DNA of 64,000 nucleotides from Zoogloeaceae bacterium. GTDB taxonomy: Bacteria; Pseudomonadota; Gammaproteobacteria; Burkholderiales; Rhodocyclaceae. The notes under the pieces are model-generated. The model did not search any database. It saw nothing but the letters and a program-made list of their open reading frames with translations, and had not been told where the DNA came from. Position numbers and translations under genes: made by a program. Shown here one piece after another: positions 43,065 to 52,333 of this stretch (its first letter is position 1; each line of letters starts with the position of its first letter). The stretch covers positions 362,345 through 426,344 of the forward strand of contig JACKLZ010000004.1 of assembly GCA_024235675.1 (NCBI GenBank). The letters run 5' to 3'.

Positions 43065-43764
43065 AGATCTCTCGGTCCGCTTCGGCGGCCTGACGGCGGT
43101 CAATACCGTCTCCCTGTCGGTCGGCACGCATGAAGTGGTCGGTCTGGTCGGGCCCAACGGCGCCGGCAAGACGACGCTGTTCAATGCCGTGTCGGGGCTG
43201 GTCAAGCCGTCGAGCGGGCGCATCCTGTTCGACTCGACGGACATGTTGCGCACTCCGCTGCACCGGCGCGCACGCATGGGCATCGGTCGCACCTTCCAGA
43301 TCCCGCAGCCGATGCACGAGCTGACGGTGCGCGAGAACCTGATCGTCGCGCAGCGCTTCGGCACCGGGGCGGTCGACGCGCGCAAGATCGACGAGGTGCT
43401 CGAATTCACCGGTCTCACCGACAAGGCCGAACGCCATGCCGCGACCGAACTGGCGCTGACCGAGCTGAAGGCGCTCGAAGTGGCCAAGGCGCTGGCGACC
43501 AATCCCAAACTGCTGATGCTCGACGAAGTGCTTGCCGGGCTGGAGACCAACGGCAAGCGCCGCTTTATGGGCATGCTTAAGGAACTGCACGAGAAGTTTG
43601 CCGTCGGCATCCTAATCATCGAGCATGACATCGAAACCATCAGCAATCTGTGTCATCGCGTGGCAGTGCTCAATTTCGGCGAACTGATCGCCGACGGCAC
43701 GCCCGACAAGGTCTTCCGTGATCCGGAAGTGATCAAGAGCTATACGGGGGCGAGCGATGCTTGA
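43051..43764 (+). CDS. ABC ATPase (LivG-like)
   Basis: A 237-residue ATPase with Walker A GPNGAGKTT, Q-loop region IGRTFQIPQPMHELTV, Walker B LLMLDEVLAGLE and switch histidine in IIEHDIE. The signature motif is degenerate (ELALTELKALEVAKAL in place of a clear LSGGQ). This happens in LivG partners, where the mate supplies the canonical signature. It overlaps the permease gene before it by 14 bp and the next ATPase gene by 8 bp. Confidence 0.87.
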   Translation: MLRLEDLSVRFGGLTAVNTVSLSVGTHEVVGLVGPNGAGKTTLFNAVSGLVKPSSGRILFDSTDMLRTPLHRRARMGIGRTFQIPQPMHELTVRENLIVAQRFGTGAVDARKIDEVLEFTGLTDKAERHAATELALTELKALEVAKALATNPKLLMLDEVLAGLETNGKRRFMGMLKELHEKFAVGILIIEHDIETISNLCHRVAVLNFGELIADGTPDKVFRDPEVIKSYTGASDA

Positions 43765-44458
43765 GATTGCCAATGTCCGCGCCGGCTACGGTGCGATCAA
43801 CATTTTGTGGGACGTTTCCATCTCGGTGCCGACCGGGCAACTGACAACCATCATCGGCCCCAACGGCGCCGGAAAGACTACGCTGCTGCGCGCCATCATG
43901 GGCCTGGTCCCGCTCAGCCAGGGCAGCATCCGCCTCAACGGCGAGCCGCTCGATGGCAGTTCGACCTGGAGCATGCTCGAGCGCGGGGTGGCGATGATCC
44001 CCGAGGGACGCATGATCTTCAAGGACATGACCATAGAGGAAAACCTGATGCTCGGCGCCTTCCCCAAGGCGCAGCGGGCGTCCGCCCAGGCCAACTGCGA
44101 GAAGGCCTACGCCATGTTCCCGCGCCTTTCGGAGCGACGCACCCAGCTGGCCGGCACCCTGTCCGGCGGCGAGGCGCAGATGCTGGCGATGGCACGCGGG
44201 CTGATGTCGGACCCCAAGCTGCTGATCATCGACGAACCCTCGCTGGGTCTGGCGCCGGTGGTGGTCAACGAGCTGTTCGAGATCCTCGCGCGGCTTAAGG
44301 CCGAGGGGCGCACCATCGTGCTGGTCGAGCAGAACACGCACAAGGCGGTGGGCGTGGCCGACCATGTCCATCTGATGCAAAGCGGCAAGGTGGTGCTGTC
44401 GAAACCTGCCGCCGAGGTCAGCCTGGAGGCGCTGCATGAGCTCTACTTTGCCCACTGA
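43757..44458 (+). CDS. ABC ATPase (LivF-like)
   Basis: A 233-residue ATPase with Walker A GPNGAGKTT, canonical signature LSGGEAQMLAMARGL, Walker B LLIIDEPSLGLAP and switch region VLVEQNTHKA. It completes the five-part importer. The 3' end overlaps the thioesterase gene by 23 bp, a sign of tight coupling. Confidence 0.88.
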   Translation: MLEIANVRAGYGAINILWDVSISVPTGQLTTIIGPNGAGKTTLLRAIMGLVPLSQGSIRLNGEPLDGSSTWSMLERGVAMIPEGRMIFKDMTIEENLMLGAFPKAQRASAQANCEKAYAMFPRLSERRTQLAGTLSGGEAQMLAMARGLMSDPKLLIIDEPSLGLAPVVVNELFEILARLKAEGRTIVLVEQNTHKAVGVADHVHLMQSGKVVLSKPAAEVSLEALHELYFAH

Positions 44459-44915
44459 GCATGTCGGCGGGGCAGGCGATCCGTACCCCCACGCGATCGG
44501 CGAGGGCTTCGCGCTCATGCTCGGCTGCCGAGTGACCCACTGGGCGCCCGACATCGTCGAGGTCGAACTGGCGCTCGGGCCGCAGCATCTGAACCGCGCC
44601 GGCTCGGTGCACGGCGGCGTGCTGGCCACGCTGATCGATGTCGCGTGCGCGTTGTCGGGTCTGTATTCCGGCGTGCCGGGGCGGGTGCGCAAGGCGGTGA
44701 CGCTGTCGCTCACCACGCACTTCACTGGCCAGGTGTCGGGCGGCACGCTGCGCGCCCGCGGCCGGGCGCGCGCCGGCGGGCGCAGCATCTTTTTTGCCAC
44801 CACCGAGGTGGTCGATGCCGAGGGGCGCGCAATCGCCCATGGCGAGGCGGTCAACCGCTACCGCCGCGGCAGCGAGACGGCGGACGGCGTGCCGTCCGAT
44901 GAACAGCATAGTTGA
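44436..44915 (+). CDS. PaaI-family hotdog thioesterase
   Basis: A 159-residue hotdog protein with HLNRAGSVHGGVLATLIDVA (HGG motif) and RKAVTLSLTTHFTGQVSGGT. PaaI-type thioesterases hydrolyse acyl-CoAs and often free CoA when intermediates stall. It sits within the regulon between the importer and ETF, overlapping the ATPase gene. The actual acyl group is unknown. Confidence 0.82.
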   Translation: MSSTLPTEHVGGAGDPYPHAIGEGFALMLGCRVTHWAPDIVEVELALGPQHLNRAGSVHGGVLATLIDVACALSGLYSGVPGRVRKAVTLSLTTHFTGQVSGGTLRARGRARAGGRSIFFATTEVVDAEGRAIAHGEAVNRYRRGSETADGVPSDEQHS

Positions 44916-44925
44916 AGGTGGTCGA

Positions 44926-45675
44926 ATGAAGATTCTGGTTCCCGTCAAACGGGTTGTTGATTACAACGTGAAGGTTCGGGTCAAGGGCGACGGCAGTGGT
45001 GTGGACATCGCCAACGTCAAGATGAGCATGAACCCCTTCGACGAGATCGCGGTGGAAGAGGCGGTGCGGCTGAAGGAAGCGGGCGTGGCCACCGAGGTGG
45101 TGGCGGTGTCTTGCGGCGTGGCGCAGTGCCAGGAAACCCTGCGCACGGCCATGGCCATCGGGGCCGACCGCGGCATCCTGGTGCAGACGAACGAAGAGTT
45201 GCAGCCGCTGGCCGTGGCCAGGCTGCTCAAGACCCTGGTCGACAAGGAAGACCCGCAGCTGGTGATCCTCGGCAAGCAGGCGATCGACGACGACGCCAAC
45301 CAAACCGGCCAGATGCTCGCCGCGCTGCTGGGCCTGCCGCAGGCCACCTTTGCCTCGAAAGTGGCGATCGCTGACGGCAAGGCCACGGTCACGCGCGAGA
45401 TCGACGGCGGTCTGGAGACCCTGTCGATGTCCCTGCCGGCCATCGTCACCACCGACCTGCGCCTGAACGAGCCGCGCTACGCCACGCTGCCCAACATCAT
45501 GAAGGCCAAGAAGAAGCCGCTGGAGACCGTCACCCCGGCCGATCTGGGCGTCAATGTGGCCCCCCGCCTGAAGACGCTCAAGGTCGAAGAGCCGCCCAAG
45601 CGCAGCGCGGGCGTCAAAGTAGCCGACGTGGCCGAACTGGTCGCCAAACTCAAGAACGAAGCCAAGGTGATCTGA
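44926..45675 (+). CDS. etfB: electron transfer flavoprotein, beta subunit
   Basis: A 249-residue ETF beta subunit that begins MKILVPVKRVVDYNVKVRVK. It contains KMSMNPFDEIAVEEAVRLKE and GKQAIDDDANQTGQMLAALL. With EtfA it takes electrons from the acyl-CoA dehydrogenase and delivers them to ETF-QO, both encoded here. I chose the ATG at 44926; a longer frame from 44794 lies inside the thioesterase gene. Confidence 0.93.
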   Translation: MKILVPVKRVVDYNVKVRVKGDGSGVDIANVKMSMNPFDEIAVEEAVRLKEAGVATEVVAVSCGVAQCQETLRTAMAIGADRGILVQTNEELQPLAVARLLKTLVDKEDPQLVILGKQAIDDDANQTGQMLAALLGLPQATFASKVAIADGKATVTREIDGGLETLSMSLPAIVTTDLRLNEPRYATLPNIMKAKKKPLETVTPADLGVNVAPRLKTLKVEEPPKRSAGVKVADVAELVAKLKNEAKVI

Positions 45676-45677
45676 AC

Positions 45678-46613
45678 ATGCCTATTCTCGTCATTGCAGA
45701 ACACGATAACGCCGCCATCAAGGCCAACACCCTCAACACCGTCGCCGCGGCCCAAGCCATCGGCGGCGACATCGACCTGCTGGTGGTCGGCAGCGGCTGC
45801 GGTGCGGCCGCCGAAGCCGGCGCCAAGATCGCCGGCTTGGCTAAGGTGCGCGTGGCCGACGCCGCCCACTACGCCGATCAGGGCGCAGAGAACGTCGCCG
45901 CGCTGGTCGCCGCCAACGCCGCCGGCTACAGCCACATCCTGGCCGCCGCCTCCACCTTCGGCAAGAACGTGCTGCCGCGCGTGGCCGCCGGGCTCGACGT
46001 GGCGCAGATCTCCGACATCATCGGGGTCGAGGCGCCCGACACCTTCCGCCGCCCGATCTACGCCGGCAACGCCATTGCCACGGTGCAAAGCGCCGACGCG
46101 GTCAAGGTCATCACCGTGCGCACCACCGGCTTCGACGCCGTGGCCGAGACCGGCGGCAGCGCCAGCGTCGAAGCGATCGACGCGGCGGCCGACACCGGCC
46201 TGAGCAAGGTGGTCAGCCGCGAATTGACCAAGTCCGAGCGCCCCGAGTTGGGCGCGGCCGGCATCATCGTCTCCGGCGGCCGTGGCCTGGGCAATGGTGA
46301 GAACTACCACACACTGCTCGAACCACTGGCCGACAAGCTCGGTGCCGCGCTGGGCGCCAGCCGTGCCGCGGTCGACGCGGGCTTCGTGCCCAACGATTAC
46401 CAGGTGGGCCAGACCGGCAAGATCGTCGCCCCGCAACTGTACCTGGCGGTGGGCATCTCGGGCGCCATCCAGCACCTGGCCGGCATGAAGGACTCGAAGG
46501 TGATCGTGGCTATCAACAAGGACGAAGAGGCACCGATCTTTCAGGTGGCCGACTATGGCCTGGTGGCCGATCTGTTCGAGGCCGTGCCGGCGCTGACCGA
46601 AGCACTGGGCTGA
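45678..46613 (+). CDS. etfA: electron transfer flavoprotein, alpha subunit
   Basis: A 311-residue ETF alpha subunit. The FAD-binding C-terminal domain has IIVSGGRGLGNGENYHTLLE, the VGQTGKIVAPQLYLAVGISG segment and VIVAINKDEEAPIFQVADYG. The gene follows etfB by 2 bp and they function as a heterodimer. Confidence 0.93.
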   Translation: MPILVIAEHDNAAIKANTLNTVAAAQAIGGDIDLLVVGSGCGAAAEAGAKIAGLAKVRVADAAHYADQGAENVAALVAANAAGYSHILAAASTFGKNVLPRVAAGLDVAQISDIIGVEAPDTFRRPIYAGNAIATVQSADAVKVITVRTTGFDAVAETGGSASVEAIDAAADTGLSKVVSRELTKSERPELGAAGIIVSGGRGLGNGENYHTLLEPLADKLGAALGASRAAVDAGFVPNDYQVGQTGKIVAPQLYLAVGISGAIQHLAGMKDSKVIVAINKDEEAPIFQVADYGLVADLFEAVPALTEALG

Positions 46614-46639
46614 GTCGCCCGTCGCGCGGAAAGCCGGGG

Positions 46640-48082
46640 GTGTCGGCACAGTTTCCCGCGGTCCGGGTCCACAGCGCCGCGGCGCGGCGGGCGGTGGCGC
46701 TGACGATCATGCTGGGGACTACCTCGGTGATCCTCGCCACCACCATCGTCAACGTCGTGCTGCCCGACATCATGCGTGACTTCGCGGTCGGCCAGGGCCG
46801 CGTGCAGTGGCTGGCCACCGGCTTTCTGTCGGCCATGGCGGCGACCATGCTGAGCACCGCCTGGTGGGTCCGCGCCTACGGGCTGCGGCGCACCTACGGT
46901 GTGGCGCTCGCGGTGTTCGTGATCGTGTCGCTAGTGGGCGGGCTGAGCACCTCGATCGATGCGCTGATCCTGTCGCGCATCGTGCAGGGGGCGGTCGCCG
47001 GGGTGATCCAGCCGCTGGCAATGATCGCGCTGTTCGAGGTCTATCCTGCCGAGGAGCGCGGCAGCGCCATGGCGGCCTATGGCCTCGGTGTGGTGCTGTC
47101 GCCGGCGATTGGCCCGGCGCTGGGCGGGCTGCTCGGCGAGGTCTTCGGCTGGCGTGCGGTGTTCTTCGTCACGCTGCCGCTGTGTCTGGCCGGCCTGGCG
47201 CTGGCACCGAAGACGCTGGCCTGCTTCGAGAAGGAGGCCGAACCGCGGCCGGCCTTTGATACCCTGGGCTTCCTACTGCTGTGCGCCTTTCTGCTGTTCG
47301 TGCTCGGCGGGCTCGCCCATGCGCAGCGCGCTGGGCTGTCGGTGGTCGGGCTGGCGACGGCGGTGGTGGGCACGCTGGTGTGCGGGGCGGCCTTCGTCGC
47401 CTGGGAGGTGCGCCACCGCAGCCCGATGTTCGATCCGCGGGTGTTCCGCAACCCGGTGTTCGCCGCAGCCTCGGTGGTCGGCTTCGCCTACGGGATGGGA
47501 TTGTACGGCTCGACCTTCCTGGTGCCGATCTTCGTGCAGACGATCTCGGGTTTCTCGGTGCTTGAGGCCGGTCTGCTGTTGTTGCCGGGCGGGATGCTGC
47601 TGGCGCTGTGCATCCCGCCGGCGGGCCGGCTGACCGACAAACATTCGCCACACCTCATCGTCTGCGCGGGCCTGGCCTGCTTTGCGCTGTCCTTCCTCCT
47701 GTTTGCGCATTCGTCCGCGCGTACCGGTTTCTGGACGCTGGCCCTGTGGATCGCGCTGGGCCGCCTGGGTCTGGCGCTGATGATTCCCGCGCTAAACGCC
47801 GGGGCGGTCCAAGGGCTGCCAGCCTGGCAGATTGCGCAGGGCGCTGGGGCGCTGAACTTCGTGCGCCAGCTCGGCGGCGCCTTTGGCACCAGTGTACTGT
47901 CCTTGCTGCTGCAGTGGCGCCTCGGCGTGCATCAGCACGACATAGCGGAGGCGGTCGATACTGCGGCCGCCGCTCTCGAGGCAGCTACCTTGGCCTTTGA
48001 CGACAGCTTCGTTGCGGTAGCGCTCGTGTTTCTGTCTGCGCTCTGGCCCGGATGGTACATCCGTCGGGCCGCGGCCCAATGA
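46640..48082 (+). CDS. MFS transporter, DHA2-like, 14-helix type
   Basis: A 480-residue major facilitator protein with about 14 hydrophobic segments. It has VNVVLPDIMRDFAVGQGRVQ and a PLAMIALFEVYPAEERGSAM loop typical of DHA2 drug:H+ antiporters. It starts with GTG at 46640. It is in the acyl-CoA operon between etfA and ETF-QO, so it may export a toxic intermediate or substrate analogue. An efflux role is inferred. Confidence 0.8.
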   Translation: MSAQFPAVRVHSAAARRAVALTIMLGTTSVILATTIVNVVLPDIMRDFAVGQGRVQWLATGFLSAMAATMLSTAWWVRAYGLRRTYGVALAVFVIVSLVGGLSTSIDALILSRIVQGAVAGVIQPLAMIALFEVYPAEERGSAMAAYGLGVVLSPAIGPALGGLLGEVFGWRAVFFVTLPLCLAGLALAPKTLACFEKEAEPRPAFDTLGFLLLCAFLLFVLGGLAHAQRAGLSVVGLATAVVGTLVCGAAFVAWEVRHRSPMFDPRVFRNPVFAAASVVGFAYGMGLYGSTFLVPIFVQTISGFSVLEAGLLLLPGGMLLALCIPPAGRLTDKHSPHLIVCAGLACFALSFLLFAHSSARTGFWTLALWIALGRLGLALMIPALNAGAVQGLPAWQIAQGAGALNFVRQLGGAFGTSVLSLLLQWRLGVHQHDIAEAVDTAAAALEAATLAFDDSFVAVALVFLSALWPGWYIRRAAAQ

Positions 48083-48104
48083 TTTCAACCTGAGGAAAGC
48101 ACTA

Positions 48105-49742
48105 ATGCAGCGTGAATCGATGGAATTTGACGTTCTGATCGTCGGCGGCGGCCCGGCCGGGCTGGCCGCAGCGATCCGGCTCAAGCAGCTCGCCGCCGAG
48201 AAGGGCTCGGACGTCAACGTCTGCCTGATCGAAAAGGCCGCCGAGATCGGCGCGCACATTCTCTCGGGCGCAGTGATGGATCCGCGCGCGATCACCGAGC
48301 TGATCCCCGACTGGAAGGAACAGGGCGCGCCGCTGAACACCGAGGTCACAGAGGACCGCGTGATCTTCCTGAATGAAGCCGGCGGCCGCAGGGTGCCGAA
48401 CGGCCTGCTGCCCGACTGTTTCCTGAACCACGGCAACTACATCGTGCGCCTGGGCAACGTCGTCAAGTGGCTCGGCGAACAGGCTGAGGCGCTGGGCGTC
48501 GAGGTCTATCCGGGTTTTGCCGGCGCCGAGATCCTGTTCGACGAGAATGGCGCCGTGAAGGGTGTCGCCACCGGCGACATGGGCCTGACCCGCGAAGGCG
48601 AACAGGGCCCGAACTACCAGCCCGGCATGGAGCTGCACGCCAAGTACACGCTGTTCGCCGAAGGCTGTCGCGGCCATCTCGGCAAACAGCTCGAAGCGCA
48701 GTTCAGACTGCGCGACGGCGCCGACCCGCAGACCTACGGCATCGGCCTCAAGGAGCTGTGGGAAGTGCCGGCCGAGCGGCACGAAAAGGGCCTCGTCGTG
48801 CACACCGCCGGCTGGCCGCTGCCGTCCGACACCTATGGCGGCGGCTTCGTCTATCACCTCGAGGACAATCTCGTCGCGGTCGGCTACGTCGTCGGCCTCA
48901 ACTACGCCAACCCGCACCTCGCACCGTTCGAGGAGTTTCAGCGCTACAAGACGCACCCCGAGATCCGCAAGTATCTCGAAGGCGGCAAGCGGCTCGCCTA
49001 TGGCGCGCGGGCAATCGCCGCCGGCGGCCTGCAGAGCCAGCCGAAGCTCGTCTTCCCCGGCGGCGCGCTGATCGGCGACGACGCCGGTTTCCTCAATGCT
49101 GCGCGCATCAAGGGCAGCCACGCCGCGATCAAGAGCGGCATGCTGGCGGCCGAGGCGGCCTTCGACGCGCTGGCCGCCGAACGCGAGCGCGACGAACTCG
49201 ACGCCTTCCCGGAATCCTTCAAGTCGAGCTGGCTGTACGAGGAACTGCACAAGACGCGCAACTTCAAGCCGTACATGAAGAAGGGCCTGTGGATGGGCTC
49301 GCTGCTGTTCGGCATCGATCAGAAAGTGTTCGGCGGCAAGACGCCATGGACCCTGCACAACAGCGCCGATCACACCACGCTCAAGCCGGCTGCCGAGTGC
49401 CCGAAAATCGATTACCCGAAGCCCGACGGCGTGCTGACCTTCGACCGCCTGTCGTCGGTGTTCCTGTCGAACACCAACCACGAGGAAGAGCAGCCCTGCC
49501 ATCTGCAACTGAAGGACGCCTCAATCCCGATCACGGTGAACCTGGCGAAGTATGACGCCCCCGAGCAGCGCTACTGCCCGGCCGGCGTGTACGAGATCGT
49601 GCACGAAGAGGCCGGCCCGCGCCTGCAGATCAACGCGCAGAACTGCGTGCACTGCAAGACCTGCGACATCAAGGACCCGACGCAGAACATCAACTGGGTC
49701 GTGCCGCAGGGCGGCGAAGGGCCGATCTACCAGGGGATGTAA
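48105..49742 (+). CDS. electron transfer flavoprotein:ubiquinone oxidoreductase
   Basis: A 545-residue ETF-QO. The FAD site is FDVLIVGGGPAGLAAAIRLK. The C-terminus holds the 4Fe-4S cluster cysteines, one in RYCPAGVYEI and three in NCVHCKTCDIKDPTQNINWV, followed by PQGGEGPIYQGM. Family role: moves electrons from ETF to ubiquinone in the membrane. Having its own copy in this operon makes the regulon self-contained from substrate oxidation to the quinone pool. Confidence 0.93.
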   Translation: MQRESMEFDVLIVGGGPAGLAAAIRLKQLAAEKGSDVNVCLIEKAAEIGAHILSGAVMDPRAITELIPDWKEQGAPLNTEVTEDRVIFLNEAGGRRVPNGLLPDCFLNHGNYIVRLGNVVKWLGEQAEALGVEVYPGFAGAEILFDENGAVKGVATGDMGLTREGEQGPNYQPGMELHAKYTLFAEGCRGHLGKQLEAQFRLRDGADPQTYGIGLKELWEVPAERHEKGLVVHTAGWPLPSDTYGGGFVYHLEDNLVAVGYVVGLNYANPHLAPFEEFQRYKTHPEIRKYLEGGKRLAYGARAIAAGGLQSQPKLVFPGGALIGDDAGFLNAARIKGSHAAIKSGMLAAEAAFDALAAERERDELDAFPESFKSSWLYEELHKTRNFKPYMKKGLWMGSLLFGIDQKVFGGKTPWTLHNSADHTTLKPAAECPKIDYPKPDGVLTFDRLSSVFLSNTNHEEEQPCHLQLKDASIPITVNLAKYDAPEQRYCPAGVYEIVHEEAGPRLQINAQNCVHCKTCDIKDPTQNINWVVPQGGEGPIYQGM

Positions 49743-50234
49743 GACCGCTTTGCTATCACAGGCATCCGCCAATTAGGTCTTGCCGGATCGCACAGGCGCT
49801 GACACGCCCGACGCTCGGCATCCCTTACCGAGGCGGAGACTAGCTTCGGACAGGATCAAACAGGCTCTGTCCGCGGCGACGTCGTTGACAAATAGAAGGT
49901 GTGTGCGCACGAACCGGAGCGGCAGCGCTTCCAGCGCTGCGCAAAAATCGGAACGGCGTGTCGTTTGCTGGCTGCGCTCGCCAGAGAGGGTGAACCAGTC
50001 GAGCGGCGTGTTTTACAGTAACTTGGTAACCCCCGGCAAACTCGTCTCGACTGTTCACTCATGGACTGTTGGTCCAAGGGGGGCGAACGACGGGTAACCG
50101 GCGCATTGCCGCCTGATTCAGCGCGGCGGCCCAATGGCCGGTCAGGCCGACGGCTTGCCGGAGATCAGTCGTGATGAACGGCAGGTTCACTCAGTCACCA
50201 GCCATAGAACCCTGGACACAGTGGAGGACCGCTT
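49743..50234. other. gene-less stretch between ETF-QO and the RIT element
   Basis: I saw no credible gene here; the short open frames lack ribosome sites and family resemblance. The RIT element begins at 50235. Confidence 0.5.
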
Positions 50235-50290
50235 GGGGTCGCTATGCAAACCTCTCCATAGCGACCCCTATGCACACATCCCAACTATGC
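50235..50290. repeat. left end of the RIT element
   Basis: Arms GGGGTCGCTATG (50235-50246) and CATAGCGACCCC (50257-50268) surround the core CAAACCTCTC (50247-50256). The inner part 50269-50290 is the reverse complement of 53710-53731 in 20 of 22 positions. Confidence 0.85.
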
Positions 50291-50349
50291 ACACACACCC
50301 TGAGAATCGCAGCGCCGGCCGCTGTTCAGGCCGGCGTTGCTGCGCATAG

Positions 50350-51363
50350 TTACAGCGTCTTCAGGAAACGCATGAGTGAATCCGGCGCCTGATACCGAGG
50401 CATCTGTGTGTCGGGCGCTTCCAACCGCGCGAGCGCCTTCTCCTTCATTGCGAGGTCGGCTTCGACGTAGCGATGGGTGGTCGTCGTGCTCTCGTGCCCG
50501 AGCCATAGCGCGATCACGTTGAAGGGGACGCCTGACTGCAACAGGTGCATCGCTGTGGTGTGGCGCAGCACGTGCGGCGAAACCCGCTTCTTGAGGAGGC
50601 TGGGTTCTTGAACTGCCGCACGAGCGACAGCGAGATTCAGACGCTGCGCAACGTTAGATCGGGACATCGCTCGCCCATCACGGTTGGGCAGCAGCGCAGC
50701 CTCGCCGCGAAGCGTTGGGTTCAGCCGCAGCCAGGCGCGAGTCTCCACGACAGTACGAGCCCACAGCGGTACCGAACGCAGCTTGCGCCCCTTGCCTTGC
50801 ACATGGACGCAGGCGGCGCCGTCAAGGACGACGTCGACCACGCGCACGTTAATGATCTCGGAGACCCGTGCGCCGGTGTTGTAGAACATGGCCAACAGTA
50901 GATGGTCTCGCTGTGATGACCAGCTTTCGCCGGGGTGCCCCAGCACTGCGACCATCTCGTCACGCGTGAGGTAACCCAAGATTGGCCGCTCGAAGCGTTT
51001 CATCGGGACCCCCAGTGCCTGCTCGATCACATGTAGCGAGGCCACGTCTCTCCGGCCGGCGAATTTCAGGAACGCACGCAACGCGGTCAGTCTCAGGTTC
51101 CGGCTGCGAACCCCGTTATGCCGCTCCTGCTCAAGGTGATCCAGGAACGCCAGGATCAGTTCGGGCCGAATGTCGATCAATTGCAGGCTGGTCGGCGACT
51201 TGCCCAGCTTGTGGCTGGCGAAGTCCAGGAACAACATCAAGGCGTCGCGGTAGCAGGCCACCGTGCGCGAACTGACCGCCCGTTGCGTGACCAGATGCTC
51301 GGTGAAGAACTGTTGCACCAGTGCGGCAAACGACGGCGGAATGGGTGCGATGGCATTACGCAT
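50350..51363 (-). CDS. ritC: RIT recombinase, third gene (RitC-type)
   Basis: A 337-residue tyrosine recombinase. The catalytic set is intact: arginine in YNTGARVSEIINV, lysine in HVQGKGRKLRSVP, SPHVLRHTTAMHLL (HxxR), LGHESTTTTHRYVEAD (His and Tyr). The N-terminal SAM-like domain is VSSRTVACYRDALMLFLDFA. Its ATG overlaps the ritB end by 8 bp. It lies closest to the left end of the element. Confidence 0.88.
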   Translation of the reverse strand: MRNAIAPIPPSFAALVQQFFTEHLVTQRAVSSRTVACYRDALMLFLDFASHKLGKSPTSLQLIDIRPELILAFLDHLEQERHNGVRSRNLRLTALRAFLKFAGRRDVASLHVIEQALGVPMKRFERPILGYLTRDEMVAVLGHPGESWSSQRDHLLLAMFYNTGARVSEIINVRVVDVVLDGAACVHVQGKGRKLRSVPLWARTVVETRAWLRLNPTLRGEAALLPNRDGRAMSRSNVAQRLNLAVARAAVQEPSLLKKRVSPHVLRHTTAMHLLQSGVPFNVIALWLGHESTTTTHRYVEADLAMKEKALARLEAPDTQMPRYQAPDSLMRFLKTL

Positions 51364-52333
51364 GGTGCACCTCCGATAGTGACATGAACGTCTCGAATCG
51401 CCCTGCGGCCAGCGCCATCAACTCCGGTACCGCCGAGAGGTACCAGTAGGTGTTGGTCACCATCGCGTGCCCGACGTAGGTCGACAGCGATAGCATCGCT
51501 TGATCGACGTCCACCCCCTGTGCCTGCCACAGCAGGACGCGGCGCACGACGAAGGTGTGCCTCAGGTCATGGATGCGCGGGGCATGGTGAGCGCCCCGGT
51601 TGCGCCATCCCAACCGTTCGCGCAACTCAATGAAGACGCGATGCACTTGCCGGTCGCCCAGGGGCATTCCCCGTCGACGACCTCGTGTGCCGACGAAGAA
51701 TGGAGCCTCGTCCTGTGTGGGTAGGCCTGCCAGATCGCGCCGCCCTCGATAGAGGCGCAGGGCTTCCACGGTGCTGGGATGTAGGGGAACCTGGCGCGAT
51801 TTACCGAACTTGGCCAAGTGTATGGTGAGCATCCCGCGCTTGAGGTCGACATCGGCATTGGTCAGTGCCAGCGCCTCGGAGATCCGCATCCCGGTGCTGG
51901 CAAGCAGGCCGAACAGCGTCTCGTAGATGATGCCGCGCGGAGTGGACGACGGTCCAAGCTGCCGCGCGGCGGCCAGCAGGTCGATGATCTCCTGCTCACT
52001 GTAAATGTGTGGCGCCTGCCGCTCGGGGAGACGGCCGAAGATGGCATCGCCGGGAACCTCGGTTCCCGGCTCGAACTGGACTAGCCAATGCGTAAATGAG
52101 CGTAACAGCTTCAGCCGACGAGCCCAGGTGTGCGGATCGCTGCTGGCATGGCTATCGCAGCGCGCCCAGCTAGCCATGACATCTAGCGTAATCGGGCCAC
52201 GGTGGCCGACGGCCTGGACGTGGCGGGCAAAGCTGCGCAGGGCATAAGCCTGGGTCCTTGCGGAGAAGGCCAGCCGGTGACGTTCATCCAGATATCGCTC
52301 GACCAGCGCTTGCAAAGTGGTGTCCGGGTTCAT
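51356..52333 (-). CDS. ritB: RIT recombinase, second gene (RitB-type)
   Basis: A 325-residue tyrosine recombinase. Catalytic parts are LASTGMRISEALAL (Arg), LAKFGKSRQVPLHP (Lys), RIHDLRHTFVVRRV (HxxR) and TYVGHAMVTNTYWYLSAVPE (His, Tyr). I chose the ATG at 52333 because it overlaps the ritA stop as ATGA and follows GGGGAG; an ATG at 52351 adds six residues. Confidence 0.88.
   Translation of the reverse strand: MNPDTTLQALVERYLDERHRLAFSARTQAYALRSFARHVQAVGHRGPITLDVMASWARCDSHASSDPHTWARRLKLLRSFTHWLVQFEPGTEVPGDAIFGRLPERQAPHIYSEQEIIDLLAAARQLGPSSTPRGIIYETLFGLLASTGMRISEALALTNADVDLKRGMLTIHLAKFGKSRQVPLHPSTVEALRLYRGRRDLAGLPTQDEAPFFVGTRGRRRGMPLGDRQVHRVFIELRERLGWRNRGAHHAPRIHDLRHTFVVRRVLLWQAQGVDVDQAMLSLSTYVGHAMVTNTYWYLSAVPELMALAAGRFETFMSLSEVHHA

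Noticed and set aside
48102..49508. 468-codon frame antisense to ETF-QO
   Set aside because: ETF-QO is complete with FAD and Fe-S motifs on the other strand; the antisense frame has no recognisable domain.
49780..50097. 105-codon frame between ETF-QO and the RIT element
   Set aside because: No ribosome site, low-complexity arginine/serine-rich product, no recognisable domain.
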